A DNA stretch of 36,039 bases from contig JAFWMH010000062.1 in assembly GCA_017510785.1 (NCBI GenBank), positions 1 through 36,039 of the forward strand, written 5' to 3'. Source of the DNA: Atopobiaceae bacterium (GTDB taxonomy: Bacteria; Actinomycetota; Coriobacteriia; Coriobacteriales; Atopobiaceae). Position numbers and translations under genes: made by a program. Under the pieces are notes generated by a model. That model did not search any database, was not told the origin of the DNA, and saw only the letters and a list, made by a program, of their open reading frames with translations. Below, one piece after another: positions 26,394 to 36,037 of this stretch; within the stretch, counting starts at the first letter, position 1; every line of letters starts with the position of its first letter.

Positions 26394-27032
26394 TCACGCC
26401 TCTCGCGATGCCTCTCGCGACCAGCGCACAAACTCAACGCGCTCTCGGGGTTGCGTGCAGCAGCACATGAAGTGCTCGTCAACCTCCATCTCGTGAAACG
26501 CAACGCCTAGCGCCTTCTCGTCTTGGGACAACACGGCACACAACTTCGCCTCCTTGGAGAGGCCGGTGCCCAAGAGCTTAAGGTAGCTCTCCTTGCGTGT
26601 CCACATGCGCGTAAACGCTTTGCTTTTATCTGCTTGAGCCAGAATCCAGCGGATTTCCTGGCTTTGGAAGCACATGCGCATTACGTCGTCGTCCGCCGTA
26701 TGCCGCTCCTCCACGTCGACACCCACCGGCGAGCCGCACACGATGCACGCTACAAAGTGCCCACTGTGCGAAAGGTTGAAGTGCACGTCCGACACGTGTG
26801 CCAAATGCGGTTTGCCAAACTCGCCCTCGACAAGAGTAAGGTCATCCACTCCCTCATAGCGCAGCGCATGTGCACACAGCAGGCCAGCGCCGAGGCAAAG
26901 CAGACGGTCCTTCTCGAACATATAGCGTTCGGCCTTCTTTTTTCGCGCCTCCCACGGCAATTGCGCGAGTCCCGCCCAATATAGGCGTGGATCCGCGAGC
27001 TCCGCAACATCGTAGTACCAGCATCGCGCCAT
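26394..27032 (-). CDS. Sfp-type 4'-phosphopantetheinyl transferase
   Basis: The 212-residue enzyme transfers 4'-phosphopantetheine from CoA to a serine of a carrier protein. Motifs: FNLSHSGHFVACIV (P2-like), GVDVEE (metal-binding Asp and Glu), and WTRKESYLKLLGTGL (W-x-x-KES). An EGEFGKPHL (P1-like) precedes them. It starts 19 bp after the GGDEF/EAL gene, with only a weak ribosome site; coupling is likely. No NRPS/PKS gene is in the window, so the carrier may be the fatty-acid ACP or a distant megasynthase. Confidence 0.88.
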   Translation of the reverse strand: MARCWYYDVAELADPRLYWAGLAQLPWEARKKKAERYMFEKDRLLCLGAGLLCAHALRYEGVDDLTLVEGEFGKPHLAHVSDVHFNLSHSGHFVACIVCGSPVGVDVEERHTADDDVMRMCFQSQEIRWILAQADKSKAFTRMWTRKESYLKLLGTGLSKEAKLCAVLSQDEKALGVAFHEMEVDEHFMCCCTQPRERVEFVRWSREASREA

Positions 27033-27051
27033 GAATGCATCCCGCGTCCGG

Positions 27052-29964
27052 CTATGCAATCGAGAGGACGGCAACCACAACGGCCGCAGTGCCCGTAACG
27101 GGATTGGTATGAGTATGTCTCATCAAGCAGCTAGCAGTGGACCCGTCGGGCAGCGCTTCGTCAAAGAAGATGCGACCTCCCTTTGCTTCGCAGCACTCCA
27201 GCGCATGCCCCCTAAAAAAGGACTCTGCCGCCGGTGGAACCGCACTTGGCACAGAAGGAGCATAGGAAAGGCTGGGCCAAAAGTAACGCTTAATGAAGTC
27301 GCGATACGATTGGTTGGTGCGCACGAACCGCACCGCATCAGCCGAAACCTCCATAACGGCCATGGGCACCGTGCTAAAGGCATTCTGCATCGTTTTGTCT
27401 TCTTCGGAAATAACAGTGGACAAATCGTGCAGGTTAACCTTTCCTATGCCCTCAAAGTAATCGGACTCTTCGGGATTCTCGTAGCCGATTTGAATTCCCT
27501 TCCGATTCCGTTCGGCAATCTCGCTTAACGATATTGCCTTGCAGTAATAGTAACCCTGCAGCTTGGAACAGCCAATCTCACGCAGGAACCGAACCTGTTC
27601 CTCCGTCTCCACGCCCTCGCAAATGGTGTCTACGCCCATTGCGGTGGCCATTCTCATAAGGTCCACGAGAACGATCTTGCTGTTCTTGCCCTCATCGAGC
27701 TTACGCATGAAGCTCATATCGAACTTTATGAGGTCGAATTCAACGCTCTGGAGGAAGTCGAGGGATGAGTAGCCACTCCCAAAGTCGTCAATCCACACGG
27801 GGAATCCCAAATCCCGGAAGCGCTCGATTTGCCCCTTCATAAAGTCGAAGTCCTTGCCAATAATACTTTCGGTAATCTCGATCGTAATCATGTTGTGTGC
27901 GATTCCGGCAGCATCCACCCTCGCGCACGTCTCCTCCACGATGTCGCACGCGTCGAAATCGGAGCGAGAAAGGTTGATGGAGTGAGGCACCACGGTTAGG
28001 CCCATCTCCTGCTGAGACTTCATCTTAAGCAGTGCCTGATTAAGAACATAAGGATCCAAGCGATAAATAAGTCCCGCCCCCTCAAGCGCAGGAATAAAGT
28101 CGCCAGGCGATATAAAACCCTTATTGGGATCAAACCAGCGCGAAAGCGCCTCCTCGTCGCACACCTTTCCGCTCACAGCACGAACAATGGGTTGATAATA
28201 GACCTGAATCCATTCCTTTTCGAGCGCCTCGTCAAAATGGCCGACTACGTAGCGAATCATATCGATTTGCTGCTTCATGCTCATCTCGAAATAGGAGAAG
28301 CCCGAGAAGTACGAGCCGCGGCGCTGGTCGCAGGCATACTTTGCGCAATCGCAGGCAACGCTCACGTCAACATTGCCCAAATCGTTCCGATAAATGCCCA
28401 CGCTCACCGGCACGGCCTTTCCACCATTGGCATGCTTGCAATCTTCGAGTGCGGCCCAGAGTCGATCTTCCAGGTTTTCCTCGTCGCTCACCGCCGCAAA
28501 ATGGTCTTGTCCAAAACGACTCGTAAGCTTCTCGCCAAAGTGACGGGCAAGAATGTGCGCCACGTCCACAATGAGACTGTCGCCTTCGTCAAAGCCGTAC
28601 CGCCGGTTATAGTGCTTCATACCTCCAAGGTTGAAGTAAAGCACGACGGGATGCTTTCCGCACGCGACCAACCGATCGCGCTCCTCCAAAGCCAGCTTAA
28701 AGAAGTGTCGCTGATTGGGAAGTCCCGTAAGCTCGTCGGTATTTACCCGGCGATTGAGGTCATCGAAGTCCTCCTGTATTTGATCGCGCATCCTTCTAAA
28801 GGCTGTCGTCAGGGCGCCCACCTCGTCGTTGCTCTTATAGTTGAGCTCCACGTCGTAATCTGCGTCCGCCAGTCGTTGTGATGCGGCAGTCAGGCGCTCG
28901 AGCGGATCGGTAAGGCGACCCATAACCAAAAAGCCCAGCAAGGCAATAGCCAACACCACGGCAATCACAATTGGCAGGATGGTGCGCGCCAGTGCCCGCG
29001 ACGACGCGTTTATCTCTTCCACTGGGGCAATAATCACGAGCTTCATGCCTGTGGAAAGCGTTGTGAAGGACATCTGACACTCAGCACCCGCTGAATCCTC
29101 GTGGCGTATGAGCATACCCGCGCTGGCATCGCGTTGGAAAACCTCATTTTTAATTGATGAGCCAAATGTGCTGCCCATCTTGAGCTCTGGATGATAAATC
29201 ACGGTTCCATCCGCGTTTAGCAAACAGGCATAGCCCGTATCGTATACATGGATGGAACTAACGAGCTCAACGATGGTATCTAACGGGATATCCATTCCCA
29301 ACAGTCCGATGAAGGTCCCCGACTTGTAGATGGGAACGACGTAGGAGCAAATAAGCATCTCGTTAAGAGACGTGGCGGGAAACGGCCCAATCCACGACGG
29401 ACGACCTCGTTGGATGGGCAAAAAATACCAGGCAGAGTGCGTGGGATCATTTGGATCGAGCTTTTGCTTATCGAATGGCTCTTGCGCGGCAAAACCCGTC
29501 CGTCCCACGCGTGAATAATAAAACCCACGCTCCGTGGTACTGAGGTCCGGGCTAATCGAAAAATAGTAGGTTTCGACGCCATGCGTGTGTTCGGCTACCG
29601 CTGCAGTCTCAACTTGTATGCGTTTGGAAAACTCGCTTAAGTAGGAATCGAGCTCGGCAGTTTGTTCAGGCGTTCTGCGAGCGGGATCGGATTGAGCGCC
29701 AATCGCACCGCAACGCGATAGCTTTGCGCTATCCAAAGAGTCAGTCGTCAAGTTGGCGACCATCTCAACGGAGCGTGCGATGCCTGTTGCATACTCCTCG
29801 AAGGACTTGCTCGTGTCTTGAGCGAGCAAGTCCATCATCTCTACCGAGCGCCGGTCGTTCTCGGATTGAACAATGGTAAAGCTCACCAAATACACGCACA
29901 AAATGGCCAGAAGAATCTCAATGATTGTAATCGCGGTAACTTTGTAGCGAATCGAATTCATCAT
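27052..29964 (-). CDS. Cache-HAMP-GGDEF(degenerate)-EAL c-di-GMP phosphodiesterase
   Basis: This is a 970-residue membrane protein with helices at ~9-30 and ~328-348 flanking a dCache-like sensor (YDTGYACLLNADGTVIYHPE is typical). HAMP follows (~349-400). The GGDEF motif is replaced by GQDHF (485-489) and the metal Asp segment reads FNLGGMKHYN, so cyclase activity is unlikely. The EAL domain keeps EAL (605-607), NLSRSDF, EITES, DDFGSGYSSL (726-735), IKFDMSF, EGVETEEQ and QGYYYCK, so it should hydrolyse c-di-GMP. A ~110-residue PAS-like tail follows. The binding-lipoprotein gene ends 18 bp upstream. Confidence 0.9.
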   Translation of the reverse strand: MMNSIRYKVTAITIIEILLAILCVYLVSFTIVQSENDRRSVEMMDLLAQDTSKSFEEYATGIARSVEMVANLTTDSLDSAKLSRCGAIGAQSDPARRTPEQTAELDSYLSEFSKRIQVETAAVAEHTHGVETYYFSISPDLSTTERGFYYSRVGRTGFAAQEPFDKQKLDPNDPTHSAWYFLPIQRGRPSWIGPFPATSLNEMLICSYVVPIYKSGTFIGLLGMDIPLDTIVELVSSIHVYDTGYACLLNADGTVIYHPELKMGSTFGSSIKNEVFQRDASAGMLIRHEDSAGAECQMSFTTLSTGMKLVIIAPVEEINASSRALARTILPIVIAVVLAIALLGFLVMGRLTDPLERLTAASQRLADADYDVELNYKSNDEVGALTTAFRRMRDQIQEDFDDLNRRVNTDELTGLPNQRHFFKLALEERDRLVACGKHPVVLYFNLGGMKHYNRRYGFDEGDSLIVDVAHILARHFGEKLTSRFGQDHFAAVSDEENLEDRLWAALEDCKHANGGKAVPVSVGIYRNDLGNVDVSVACDCAKYACDQRRGSYFSGFSYFEMSMKQQIDMIRYVVGHFDEALEKEWIQVYYQPIVRAVSGKVCDEEALSRWFDPNKGFISPGDFIPALEGAGLIYRLDPYVLNQALLKMKSQQEMGLTVVPHSINLSRSDFDACDIVEETCARVDAAGIAHNMITIEITESIIGKDFDFMKGQIERFRDLGFPVWIDDFGSGYSSLDFLQSVEFDLIKFDMSFMRKLDEGKNSKIVLVDLMRMATAMGVDTICEGVETEEQVRFLREIGCSKLQGYYYCKAISLSEIAERNRKGIQIGYENPEESDYFEGIGKVNLHDLSTVISEEDKTMQNAFSTVPMAVMEVSADAVRFVRTNQSYRDFIKRYFWPSLSYAPSVPSAVPPAAESFFRGHALECCEAKGGRIFFDEALPDGSTASCLMRHTHTNPVTGTAAVVVAVLSIA

Positions 29965-29982
29965 CTTCTTGAGCCGTACTTC

Positions 29983-31635
29983 TTAGCCAACCGACATAGC
30001 GCGATACACGTTTTTGACCGATCCGTTCCACGCGTGTTGGAAGTCCACGAGTCGTTCGGACGTTACATACAAGCGTGTTCGAGAGAAGAGAGGAATCCAT
30101 GCGGCGTCCTCCTGCACGATAATCCGCTCTAGGTCTTGGTATTCCCGTAAGCGCTTGGCAGGATCGGTTATCGTGCGCGCGTCCTGCACACGACCTATGA
30201 TGTCTTTCTTTGGATAGCAAAGGCTACGGAACGCGGTGTTTTCGGCAGTGCCAAAGAAGGTGTATAGGTAGTTATCGGGATCGTTGTAGTCGGCAGTCCA
30301 TGTAGCCGTATAGCAGGCGAGCTTCCCTCCCTTGCGAAGACTCATGAACTCGTCTTCGTCGATGACCTTTACACTCGCGTTTATGCCAATGGACTTCCAC
30401 ATGTCCACAGCGTTCTCTGCCAGCTTCATCTCCGCCTGCGTGGAAGACGACTTAACCGAGAAGCTGAGGTCGAATCCCTTTTCGTACCCCGCCTCCGTCA
30501 GCAAACGCTTTGCCTCGCTTGCGTCGTAGGGAATCGCAGGCAAGTCCGAATTAAAGCCATAGAGCCCGCGAGAGAAAATGCCGTTCTCCACAGAGCCGCG
30601 GCCGCTGTAAACAATATCGAGAAGAGCTGCACGATCGAGCGACAGCTGCAAGGCCTTTCTCACACGCACGTCATCGAGCGGAGCCACGGACTCGTTGAGC
30701 GCGATATAGGAAATGCCGATTGGTGGAACTTCCTCAATCCTGCTTTGGTAGATGTCGCCGTGAATGAAGAACTCGGCGGAGCTTCCTTGGTCATCCAAGT
30801 CGAGGATGTCCAGTTCGCCCTTTTCGAACATCATCCGGATTTTTTCCGCATCCGTAATAAAGCGCAAGTCGAGCCCTGCGTTCTTGGGCAAACCGTCCCA
30901 GCAGGACTCGTTAGGTACAAGCATCATGCCCTTGCCACGCTCCCATTCCTTAAGAATATATGGGCCGGTGCCGATTGTGCTGGCCGGGTCCACGCCAAAG
31001 CGATCGCCTGCCTCTGTGGTTGTTTCCTCGTCCATAATGGAAGCTCCCGGCATGGAGAGGCAGGCAAGAAAAGCCTCGAAGGGCTGCTCGAGCGTTATGG
31101 TGAAGTCGGAGTCGCTCAACACTTTGAAGCCTTCGAGCTCTTTTGCTTTACCCTCCGCAAGCGCGCTGGCACCGCGGATGCTCTGCACGATATCTTGGTT
31201 GCATGAGTCGGGATGTGTCAACAATCGCGTAAAAGAGTAGAGCACGTCCGACGACGTCAACGCGGCGCCGTTGCTAAAGGTAACGCCCTTGCGCAGATGG
31301 AAGGTGTAGGTTTTGCCATCCTTCGACTCTTCCCAAGATTCGGCCAGCGAGGGCATAACCTTTACGTCGCCGCTTTCGTCGGCCTTCATCTCCACCAAAC
31401 GGTCGAACACGTTCGTGGCAATAGTGTAGTGGATGGAGGTGCATTGGAAGTCCACCGTGTCGGGCTCCTCCTCAATGGCGACGAGGAACTTCGAGGTGTC
31501 GAGGTTCTGCTGCGCAGGCTGGGTAGAGACGGCAGACGAATCCTTACCGCCACAACCGGCGCACACAAAAGTTACGGTAAGCAGCAAAAACATCGCCAAC
31601 AGCGTTTGCACCCGAAAACTGCGCCGACCACCCAT
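29983..31635 (-). CDS. Family-5 (peptide/nickel type) substrate-binding lipoprotein
   Basis: The 550-residue precursor has a lipoprotein signal with VCAGC (Cys ~28). The mature part follows SBP_bac_5: EEEPDTVDFQCTSIHYTIAT, PSLAESWEESKDGKTYTFHLR in pieces, GTGPYILKEWERG, VRKALQLSLDRAALLDIV, and WTADYNDPDNYLYTFFGTAEN. It would bind oligopeptides or a similar ligand outside the membrane. The start at 31635 (MGGRRS) is placed right before the signal peptide; the 50-codon extension is not needed. No permease gene is nearby; the next gene, 18 bp away, is the Cache-EAL sensor, which suggests ligand delivery to signalling instead of import. Confidence 0.88.
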   Translation of the reverse strand: MGGRRSFRVQTLLAMFLLLTVTFVCAGCGGKDSSAVSTQPAQQNLDTSKFLVAIEEEPDTVDFQCTSIHYTIATNVFDRLVEMKADESGDVKVMPSLAESWEESKDGKTYTFHLRKGVTFSNGAALTSSDVLYSFTRLLTHPDSCNQDIVQSIRGASALAEGKAKELEGFKVLSDSDFTITLEQPFEAFLACLSMPGASIMDEETTTEAGDRFGVDPASTIGTGPYILKEWERGKGMMLVPNESCWDGLPKNAGLDLRFITDAEKIRMMFEKGELDILDLDDQGSSAEFFIHGDIYQSRIEEVPPIGISYIALNESVAPLDDVRVRKALQLSLDRAALLDIVYSGRGSVENGIFSRGLYGFNSDLPAIPYDASEAKRLLTEAGYEKGFDLSFSVKSSSTQAEMKLAENAVDMWKSIGINASVKVIDEDEFMSLRKGGKLACYTATWTADYNDPDNYLYTFFGTAENTAFRSLCYPKKDIIGRVQDARTITDPAKRLREYQDLERIIVQEDAAWIPLFSRTRLYVTSERLVDFQHAWNGSVKNVYRAMSVG

Positions 31636-31907
31636 ATTTAACCCGCCTTCTAAAGAGAACCCCCTTGCCCAGAATAACAATACCATAAATTCGTTAATGG
31701 CAAACCAGAGAAGGGACGAACGGTTATAACTTGGTCCCGTGTGCGCGAACAACGCCGTGCGGACGAACACACGGGATGGCATCATTTGTCCAAGCGAACC
31801 GAATCAGGCACCTACGCGAATCCGAGGGGTGCGACGTACCATCCCTACACCTCATACCCCACGTCCTGCAGGCGGTCCATTCGAAACACCTGCAGGACGG
31901 CGCGTGC
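31636..31907. other. Intergenic region between GH4 and the binding-lipoprotein gene
   Basis: TTGCCA with TTGTTA 17 bp downstream (minus strand, 31675-31703) is a possible promoter of the binding-protein gene. A 9-bp inverted repeat TCCCGTGTG/CACACGGGA (31735-31743, 31768-31776) lies upstream of it. Confidence 0.4.
31862..31899 (-). terminator. Hairpin after the GH4 gene
   Basis: A perfect 11-bp stem CGTCCTGCAGG/CCTGCAGGACG (31862-31872, 31889-31899) lies 9 bp past the stop codon. It has no T-run. Confidence 0.55.
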
Positions 31908-33317
31908 TTACAAGCCCCGCGCGCAGAGGTCCGCCACCACCGGGTCGATGGGCTCTACGCCCTCAGCGCGAAGCTCGGCGATTTTCTCTGCGAACTGCGG
32001 CAAGTACGGAGCATGCGCAACGAGCAGCTCGTCAATGCAGCGCTTTGCCTCCGCACCAGCAGGCGTTTGTGGATTGAGCGCCACGGCCTCAATCAATGCG
32101 CCGTAGTCGCCCTTCACGGCAGCCTCCTCAACGAGACGCTGCATGTTCCACATGAGCTGCAGATAACCCCGCGCCGCCGTCGGCAACGGACCAAACGCCA
32201 CGGGCTGCGCGCCGGCGCCACCCACGAAGCTCGAAACCTGCACCACCGCATCGGCGGGAAGGTCGGGAATGGCGCCATTGTTAACCGTGGAGCACACAAT
32301 GTGCTCGTTGGCGTTAGTGTAGATAGCCGCAATCGACTCGGTCGCCACGTCGGAGTAGTGCGCTCCGCCGCGCTTGGCAAGCAACTCGGGCATTTCGGCA
32401 AGCTCGGGATCGCGATACAGCTCGAACAGCTCGTCCTCCACGGCCTTAACCTGCTGCGCGCGCGTGCCCTCGCCGTTGTACTCCCTCATGCCATCGGCAA
32501 GCATGTCGGACTGCATATAGTAGTAGCGATGATACCCGCACGGAATCATGCGCAGGTGCTCGAGCTGCTCACGCGCGAACGGAATGGAGTGAATGTTGGC
32601 CGGAGTGCCGTCGTCCTTCTCGGGATCGAGCATGCCTTCAATAATGTCCATCGTTACCTCAGCGCCAGTCTTCGCGTCGAACACGCGATGCCAGTGGAAG
32701 TGGTCGATGCCCGCAAAGCGATATACGAGGTCGTCGAGCGTTTTATCGATGAGCTTGGGCTCGGTGAGCATGGCGCCAATCGGCACGTTGCACAACCCGA
32801 TGCAGCGATCCCATCCACCATAGCGAATAACCGACTCGGTAACCATTCCACTCGGATTGGTAAAGTTCACGAGCCATGCGTTGGGACAAAGCTCCTTCAT
32901 TTCCTCCACGATGTCGAGGATGACGGGGATGGTGCGCAGCGCCTTGAACATGCCGCCCGCTCCATTGGTCTCTTGGCCGAGCATGCCGTGGCTAAACGGA
33001 ATGCGTTCGTCTTTGATGCGTGCCTCGAGCAGGCCAACGCGGAACTGCGTCGTCACGAAGTCGGCGTCGCGCAGCGCCTCGCGCCGGTCGAGCGTAAGGT
33101 GAACCTTCACGTCGTAGCCGGCCTTGTCCCACATGCGCTGCGCAAGTGCGCCCACGATTTCGAGCTTTTCGCGGCCGCGCTCAACATCCACGAGCCAAAT
33201 CTCGCGAATGGGCAGGCGATCGTAGCGTTTAATAAATCCGTTCATAAGCTCCGGCGTGTAGCTCGAACCGCCGCCAATCGTACAAATCTTGACTCCTTGT
33301 GCCTTGTCCTTCGCCAT
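31908..33317 (-). CDS. GH4 family 6-phospho-glycosidase (6-phospho-beta-glucosidase type)
   Basis: The 469-residue cytoplasmic enzyme uses NAD and a divalent metal to hydrolyse phosphorylated disaccharides. Visible: N-terminal Rossmann loop CTIGGGSSYTPELM, WLVDVERGREKLEI, DFVTTQFRVGLLEARI, NFTNPSGMVTE, and the metal-binding LCNVPIG cysteine region with a later HFHWHRV. The 6-phospho-beta-glucosidase role fits the phosphate-site pattern but alpha-type members look alike. The start at 33317 (MAKDKAQ) has AAGGGA 8 nt upstream. No PTS gene is in the window. Confidence 0.9.
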   Translation of the reverse strand: MAKDKAQGVKICTIGGGSSYTPELMNGFIKRYDRLPIREIWLVDVERGREKLEIVGALAQRMWDKAGYDVKVHLTLDRREALRDADFVTTQFRVGLLEARIKDERIPFSHGMLGQETNGAGGMFKALRTIPVILDIVEEMKELCPNAWLVNFTNPSGMVTESVIRYGGWDRCIGLCNVPIGAMLTEPKLIDKTLDDLVYRFAGIDHFHWHRVFDAKTGAEVTMDIIEGMLDPEKDDGTPANIHSIPFAREQLEHLRMIPCGYHRYYYMQSDMLADGMREYNGEGTRAQQVKAVEDELFELYRDPELAEMPELLAKRGGAHYSDVATESIAAIYTNANEHIVCSTVNNGAIPDLPADAVVQVSSFVGGAGAQPVAFGPLPTAARGYLQLMWNMQRLVEEAAVKGDYGALIEAVALNPQTPAGAEAKRCIDELLVAHAPYLPQFAEKIAELRAEGVEPIDPVVADLCARGL

Positions 33318-33353
33318 GCGTGTTCCCTTCGTCGCGTGTGCTGTTGCTTCCAT

Positions 33354-33706
33354 GCCGGCGCAGCGCTAGCTCGGCGTTCCTTCATTAGTGTACGTAATTT
33401 CCGCAAGGGAGATGTCGGTATTAGCTGCAAACATAAATATCAACAGTTTGTGACATTTGCGCAACATTCGCCACTCGTCCGCCCAACGTCGGCGGCGTCG
33501 CAGACAAACCCGGCGCAGAGGCAGGTCGGCAATATGCACGCCGACAACTGACCCACACGCACAACTACAGCGCCGGATACCAAAAGCGTGCGCAAGCCAG
33601 CTGGGCATGCGCACGCTTTTGTTACCTAGTTTGCCGTAGACCCACGCGCGGTTTTATCTCCTAGCCTGCCGTAGGCCCGCGACGAACCTTCTGCGTGTTG
33701 CCTCGC
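33354..33706. other. Intergenic region
   Basis: No gene seen. The only clear structure is the terminator hairpin at 33581-33621. Confidence 0.5.
33581..33621. terminator. Bidirectional terminator hairpin
   Basis: A perfect 14-bp stem CAAAAGCGTGCGCA (33581-33594) with its complement at 33608-33621 and a 13-nt loop. The arms end in a TTTTG on either strand. It terminates the large surface-protein gene. Confidence 0.75.
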
Positions 33707-36037
33707 CTACCTCTTCCTGTAGGCCGCACTCGTTTGCTGGTAGGCGCCCTTGAAGTAGGACGCGGGTGCGCCGCCACCCTTGCGGACGAGGACGATTTGG
33801 ATGGCCTCGAGGCGATAGCTGTACCCCGCGGTACCCGCCGAGGCACCGTTCTTCGCCCAGCCCATCCAGCCGAACTGCTGCGCGTGAACGCGATAGTACA
33901 CGTCGTAGTTCCGGCTCATGTCGCCGGTAAGCCGTATTTGGATGGCCTCGAGGCGCTTGGACTCGTGTGAGGTCCCGCTCATGGCGCCGTTGGACCTCCA
34001 GCCGTTCTCCCAGCCGTTCCTCTGAATGTGCGTGCGATACTGAATCGACCCCGAGACGGGCTGCTGGTTAAGGCGAATCCAAATGCCCTCGAGCCTCTTG
34101 GACTCGCCGACCGTGCCGGACTGGGCACCGTTGGCCTTCGACCACGGGTTTTCGTTGCCGTAGGTTTGCCGATGCACGAAGTACTGGACGGAGGCGGTAT
34201 CTTTCACAATCTTAAAGGTGACCGAGCGGGTGCCCTTGTAGTTGCCTTTGCCGGTAATAGTAACTGTAGCGGTGCCAACGTTTACGTTGTTCTTGTACGA
34301 AACGGTATAGTCGGTTCCCTTCTGGAGCGTGCGACCGCCCACTTTTACCGTGGGGGACGGCCTCTTGGCCTTGCCGTTGTACACCCACTTGCCGAGGCCG
34401 GTCACTTCTGCCTTGGCGACGGAGGCCTTGTTGATGGTGAACGCAACGTTTTTGCTACCTTTGTAGCTACCTGTACCGCGAACAGTAACGTAGTAGGTGC
34501 CCACGTCCGCGCGCCCATTGGAGTAGGCAACCGTATAGTCAACGTCGCGACGCAGGGTGCCACCGTTGAGCTTTACCGTAACGTCGGGGGTTCTCTGCTG
34601 ACCATTGTAGGTGTAGGATTTGGGCGAAAGTGCGACGGTGGCGTCGGCAACGGTGTCGCTCAGAGCTTGGTACTTAATGGTGTAGGGGCCGCCCTGCTTA
34701 CTGCTGCGCTCAACCATAATGTAATAGTCGCCTGCAGCAAGCTGATGTTCTGTGGTTTTCAGAGAATACACAGTCCAGTAGTCTATGTTCTGCTTGTCGG
34801 CATTGTAGAGATAATATCTAGATACAGCATCGACATTCTTGTCGTTTTCCTCGCAGGTAATGCGTACCGTCTTTGTGCCAGAAATGCTGAACTTGTAATA
34901 CGCAACACCACTGTCGTTGCGCGTGAAGAGACCTTTGGTAGTCTTGCCATTCGTGAGTGGCGTGGCCGTCTCAGAGGAATCGTTGTTGCGCACGGGGATA
35001 CTCGTGGCCTTTGCAGTCCCGTTCACGCGAAGGTAACCGGAACCGCTGTAATATGGATAAACGCGTATCCGATAGGTTCCCGCCTTTAGATAGCAATAGT
35101 CGGAACCCGTTCCAGGATAGTTCCCACCTATATAGCCACTCCAATACTGATGCGTCATATCGCTGTTGTAAAGCTCCCACTGTGAATAATTGCTCCACCA
35201 GTTTTGGAAACCCAACTGCACGAGACTCGTTTTGGGAATGCTAAACGTATAGATGCACCCATTGGCTGTACCGTGACCCGTCGGATAAAAGTCATGCCAT
35301 TGGCCGTTAAGAGTGAGCGTGCGCTCGCTTACAGCTTGGGCGGTAATGCCGGATTTCTCGTTAAGGGTTTGGGCAAGGGACTTGGAACTGGAGCCGGCAA
35401 CCGTCTTCTTCGAGGCGGGATCCTGCGCGCCATCGTTCTGCTTGCCTGCGTCCAACACGTCCGCGGACTCCGTTGCCGCCGGCTCGGCCACGGGGCTTGC
35501 CGCTTCGGGAGCTTCCTCCTGGGACTCCGTTGCCGCAGGCGCGGGGCCGTCCTCGGCGCCGGCCTGCTGGTCGTCGGCGTCGGTCCGCTGGTCGTCGGCC
35601 TCGGCCTGCTGCTCGTCGGCGTCAGCATTCTTGCCATCCGCGTCGGCGGGACTGTTCCCAATGCCATCACCATTCTGCTGCTGGTCGTCGGCTTCAGCAT
35701 CGACGGTGTTGTTCCCGGCGTTGGCGCCATTCTGTTGCTGGCCATCAGTGAAGCCGTCCTGCAAGCCATCCGCGGTGGTTGCCTGCTGTTCGTCGGCAAC
35801 GTCGGTGTTGTCTGCGGCAAGCTGTTCGTTCGCCGCCTCGGCCTTAGGCGCCTCGCCGCCGTCCACAAGCGCCCACGGGGACGCATCGGGCGCCACCTGC
35901 ACGAGCTCCTCGTCGGTGAGCATGAGCCAGGACGCATCCGGCGCGCCCTGCGCGGCGGCGGGGTCGACGTGGCGCCACGCGCCGTCCACGCTCACCATGC
36001 ACCACGTGCTCCCGTCGGCGCCGGCGACCTCGGCGAC
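33707..36037 (-). CDS. Surface protein with transglutaminase-like end, Ig-like and ChW repeats (5' end outside window)
   Basis: The frame is open to the right edge, beyond the first ATG at 35998; the edge reads TWCMVSVDGAWRHVDPA, which resembles the end of a transglutaminase-like domain (WN-x-V-x-x-DG-x-WYHVD). A ~170-residue Asp/Gln/Ala-rich linker with ADDQQ words follows. Two PPC-like beta domains come next (YTFSIPKTSLVQLGF; YYKFSISGTKTVRI), then two ~75-residue repeats with YNG and VGTYYVTVRGTGSYKG or VGTATVTITGKGNYKG. Three ChW (clostridial hydrophobic Trp) repeats end it, each with GW and a RLE(A/G)I(Q/W)I strand. There is no sorting signal, so attachment would rely on the repeats. Hydrolytic or cross-linking activity depends on residues outside the window. 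Confidence 0.8.
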   Translation of the reverse strand, partial: VAEVAGADGSTWCMVSVDGAWRHVDPAAAQGAPDASWLMLTDEELVQVAPDASPWALVDGGEAPKAEAANEQLAADNTDVADEQQATTADGLQDGFTDGQQQNGANAGNNTVDAEADDQQQNGDGIGNSPADADGKNADADEQQAEADDQRTDADDQQAGAEDGPAPAATESQEEAPEAASPVAEPAATESADVLDAGKQNDGAQDPASKKTVAGSSSKSLAQTLNEKSGITAQAVSERTLTLNGQWHDFYPTGHGTANGCIYTFSIPKTSLVQLGFQNWWSNYSQWELYNSDMTHQYWSGYIGGNYPGTGSDYCYLKAGTYRIRVYPYYSGSGYLRVNGTAKATSIPVRNNDSSETATPLTNGKTTKGLFTRNDSGVAYYKFSISGTKTVRITCEENDKNVDAVSRYYLYNADKQNIDYWTVYSLKTTEHQLAAGDYYIMVERSSKQGGPYTIKYQALSDTVADATVALSPKSYTYNGQQRTPDVTVKLNGGTLRRDVDYTVAYSNGRADVGTYYVTVRGTGSYKGSKNVAFTINKASVAKAEVTGLGKWVYNGKAKRPSPTVKVGGRTLQKGTDYTVSYKNNVNVGTATVTITGKGNYKGTRSVTFKIVKDTASVQYFVHRQTYGNENPWSKANGAQSGTVGESKRLEGIWIRLNQQPVSGSIQYRTHIQRNGWENGWRSNGAMSGTSHESKRLEAIQIRLTGDMSRNYDVYYRVHAQQFGWMGWAKNGASAGTAGYSYRLEAIQIVLVRKGGGAPASYFKGAYQQTSAAYRKR

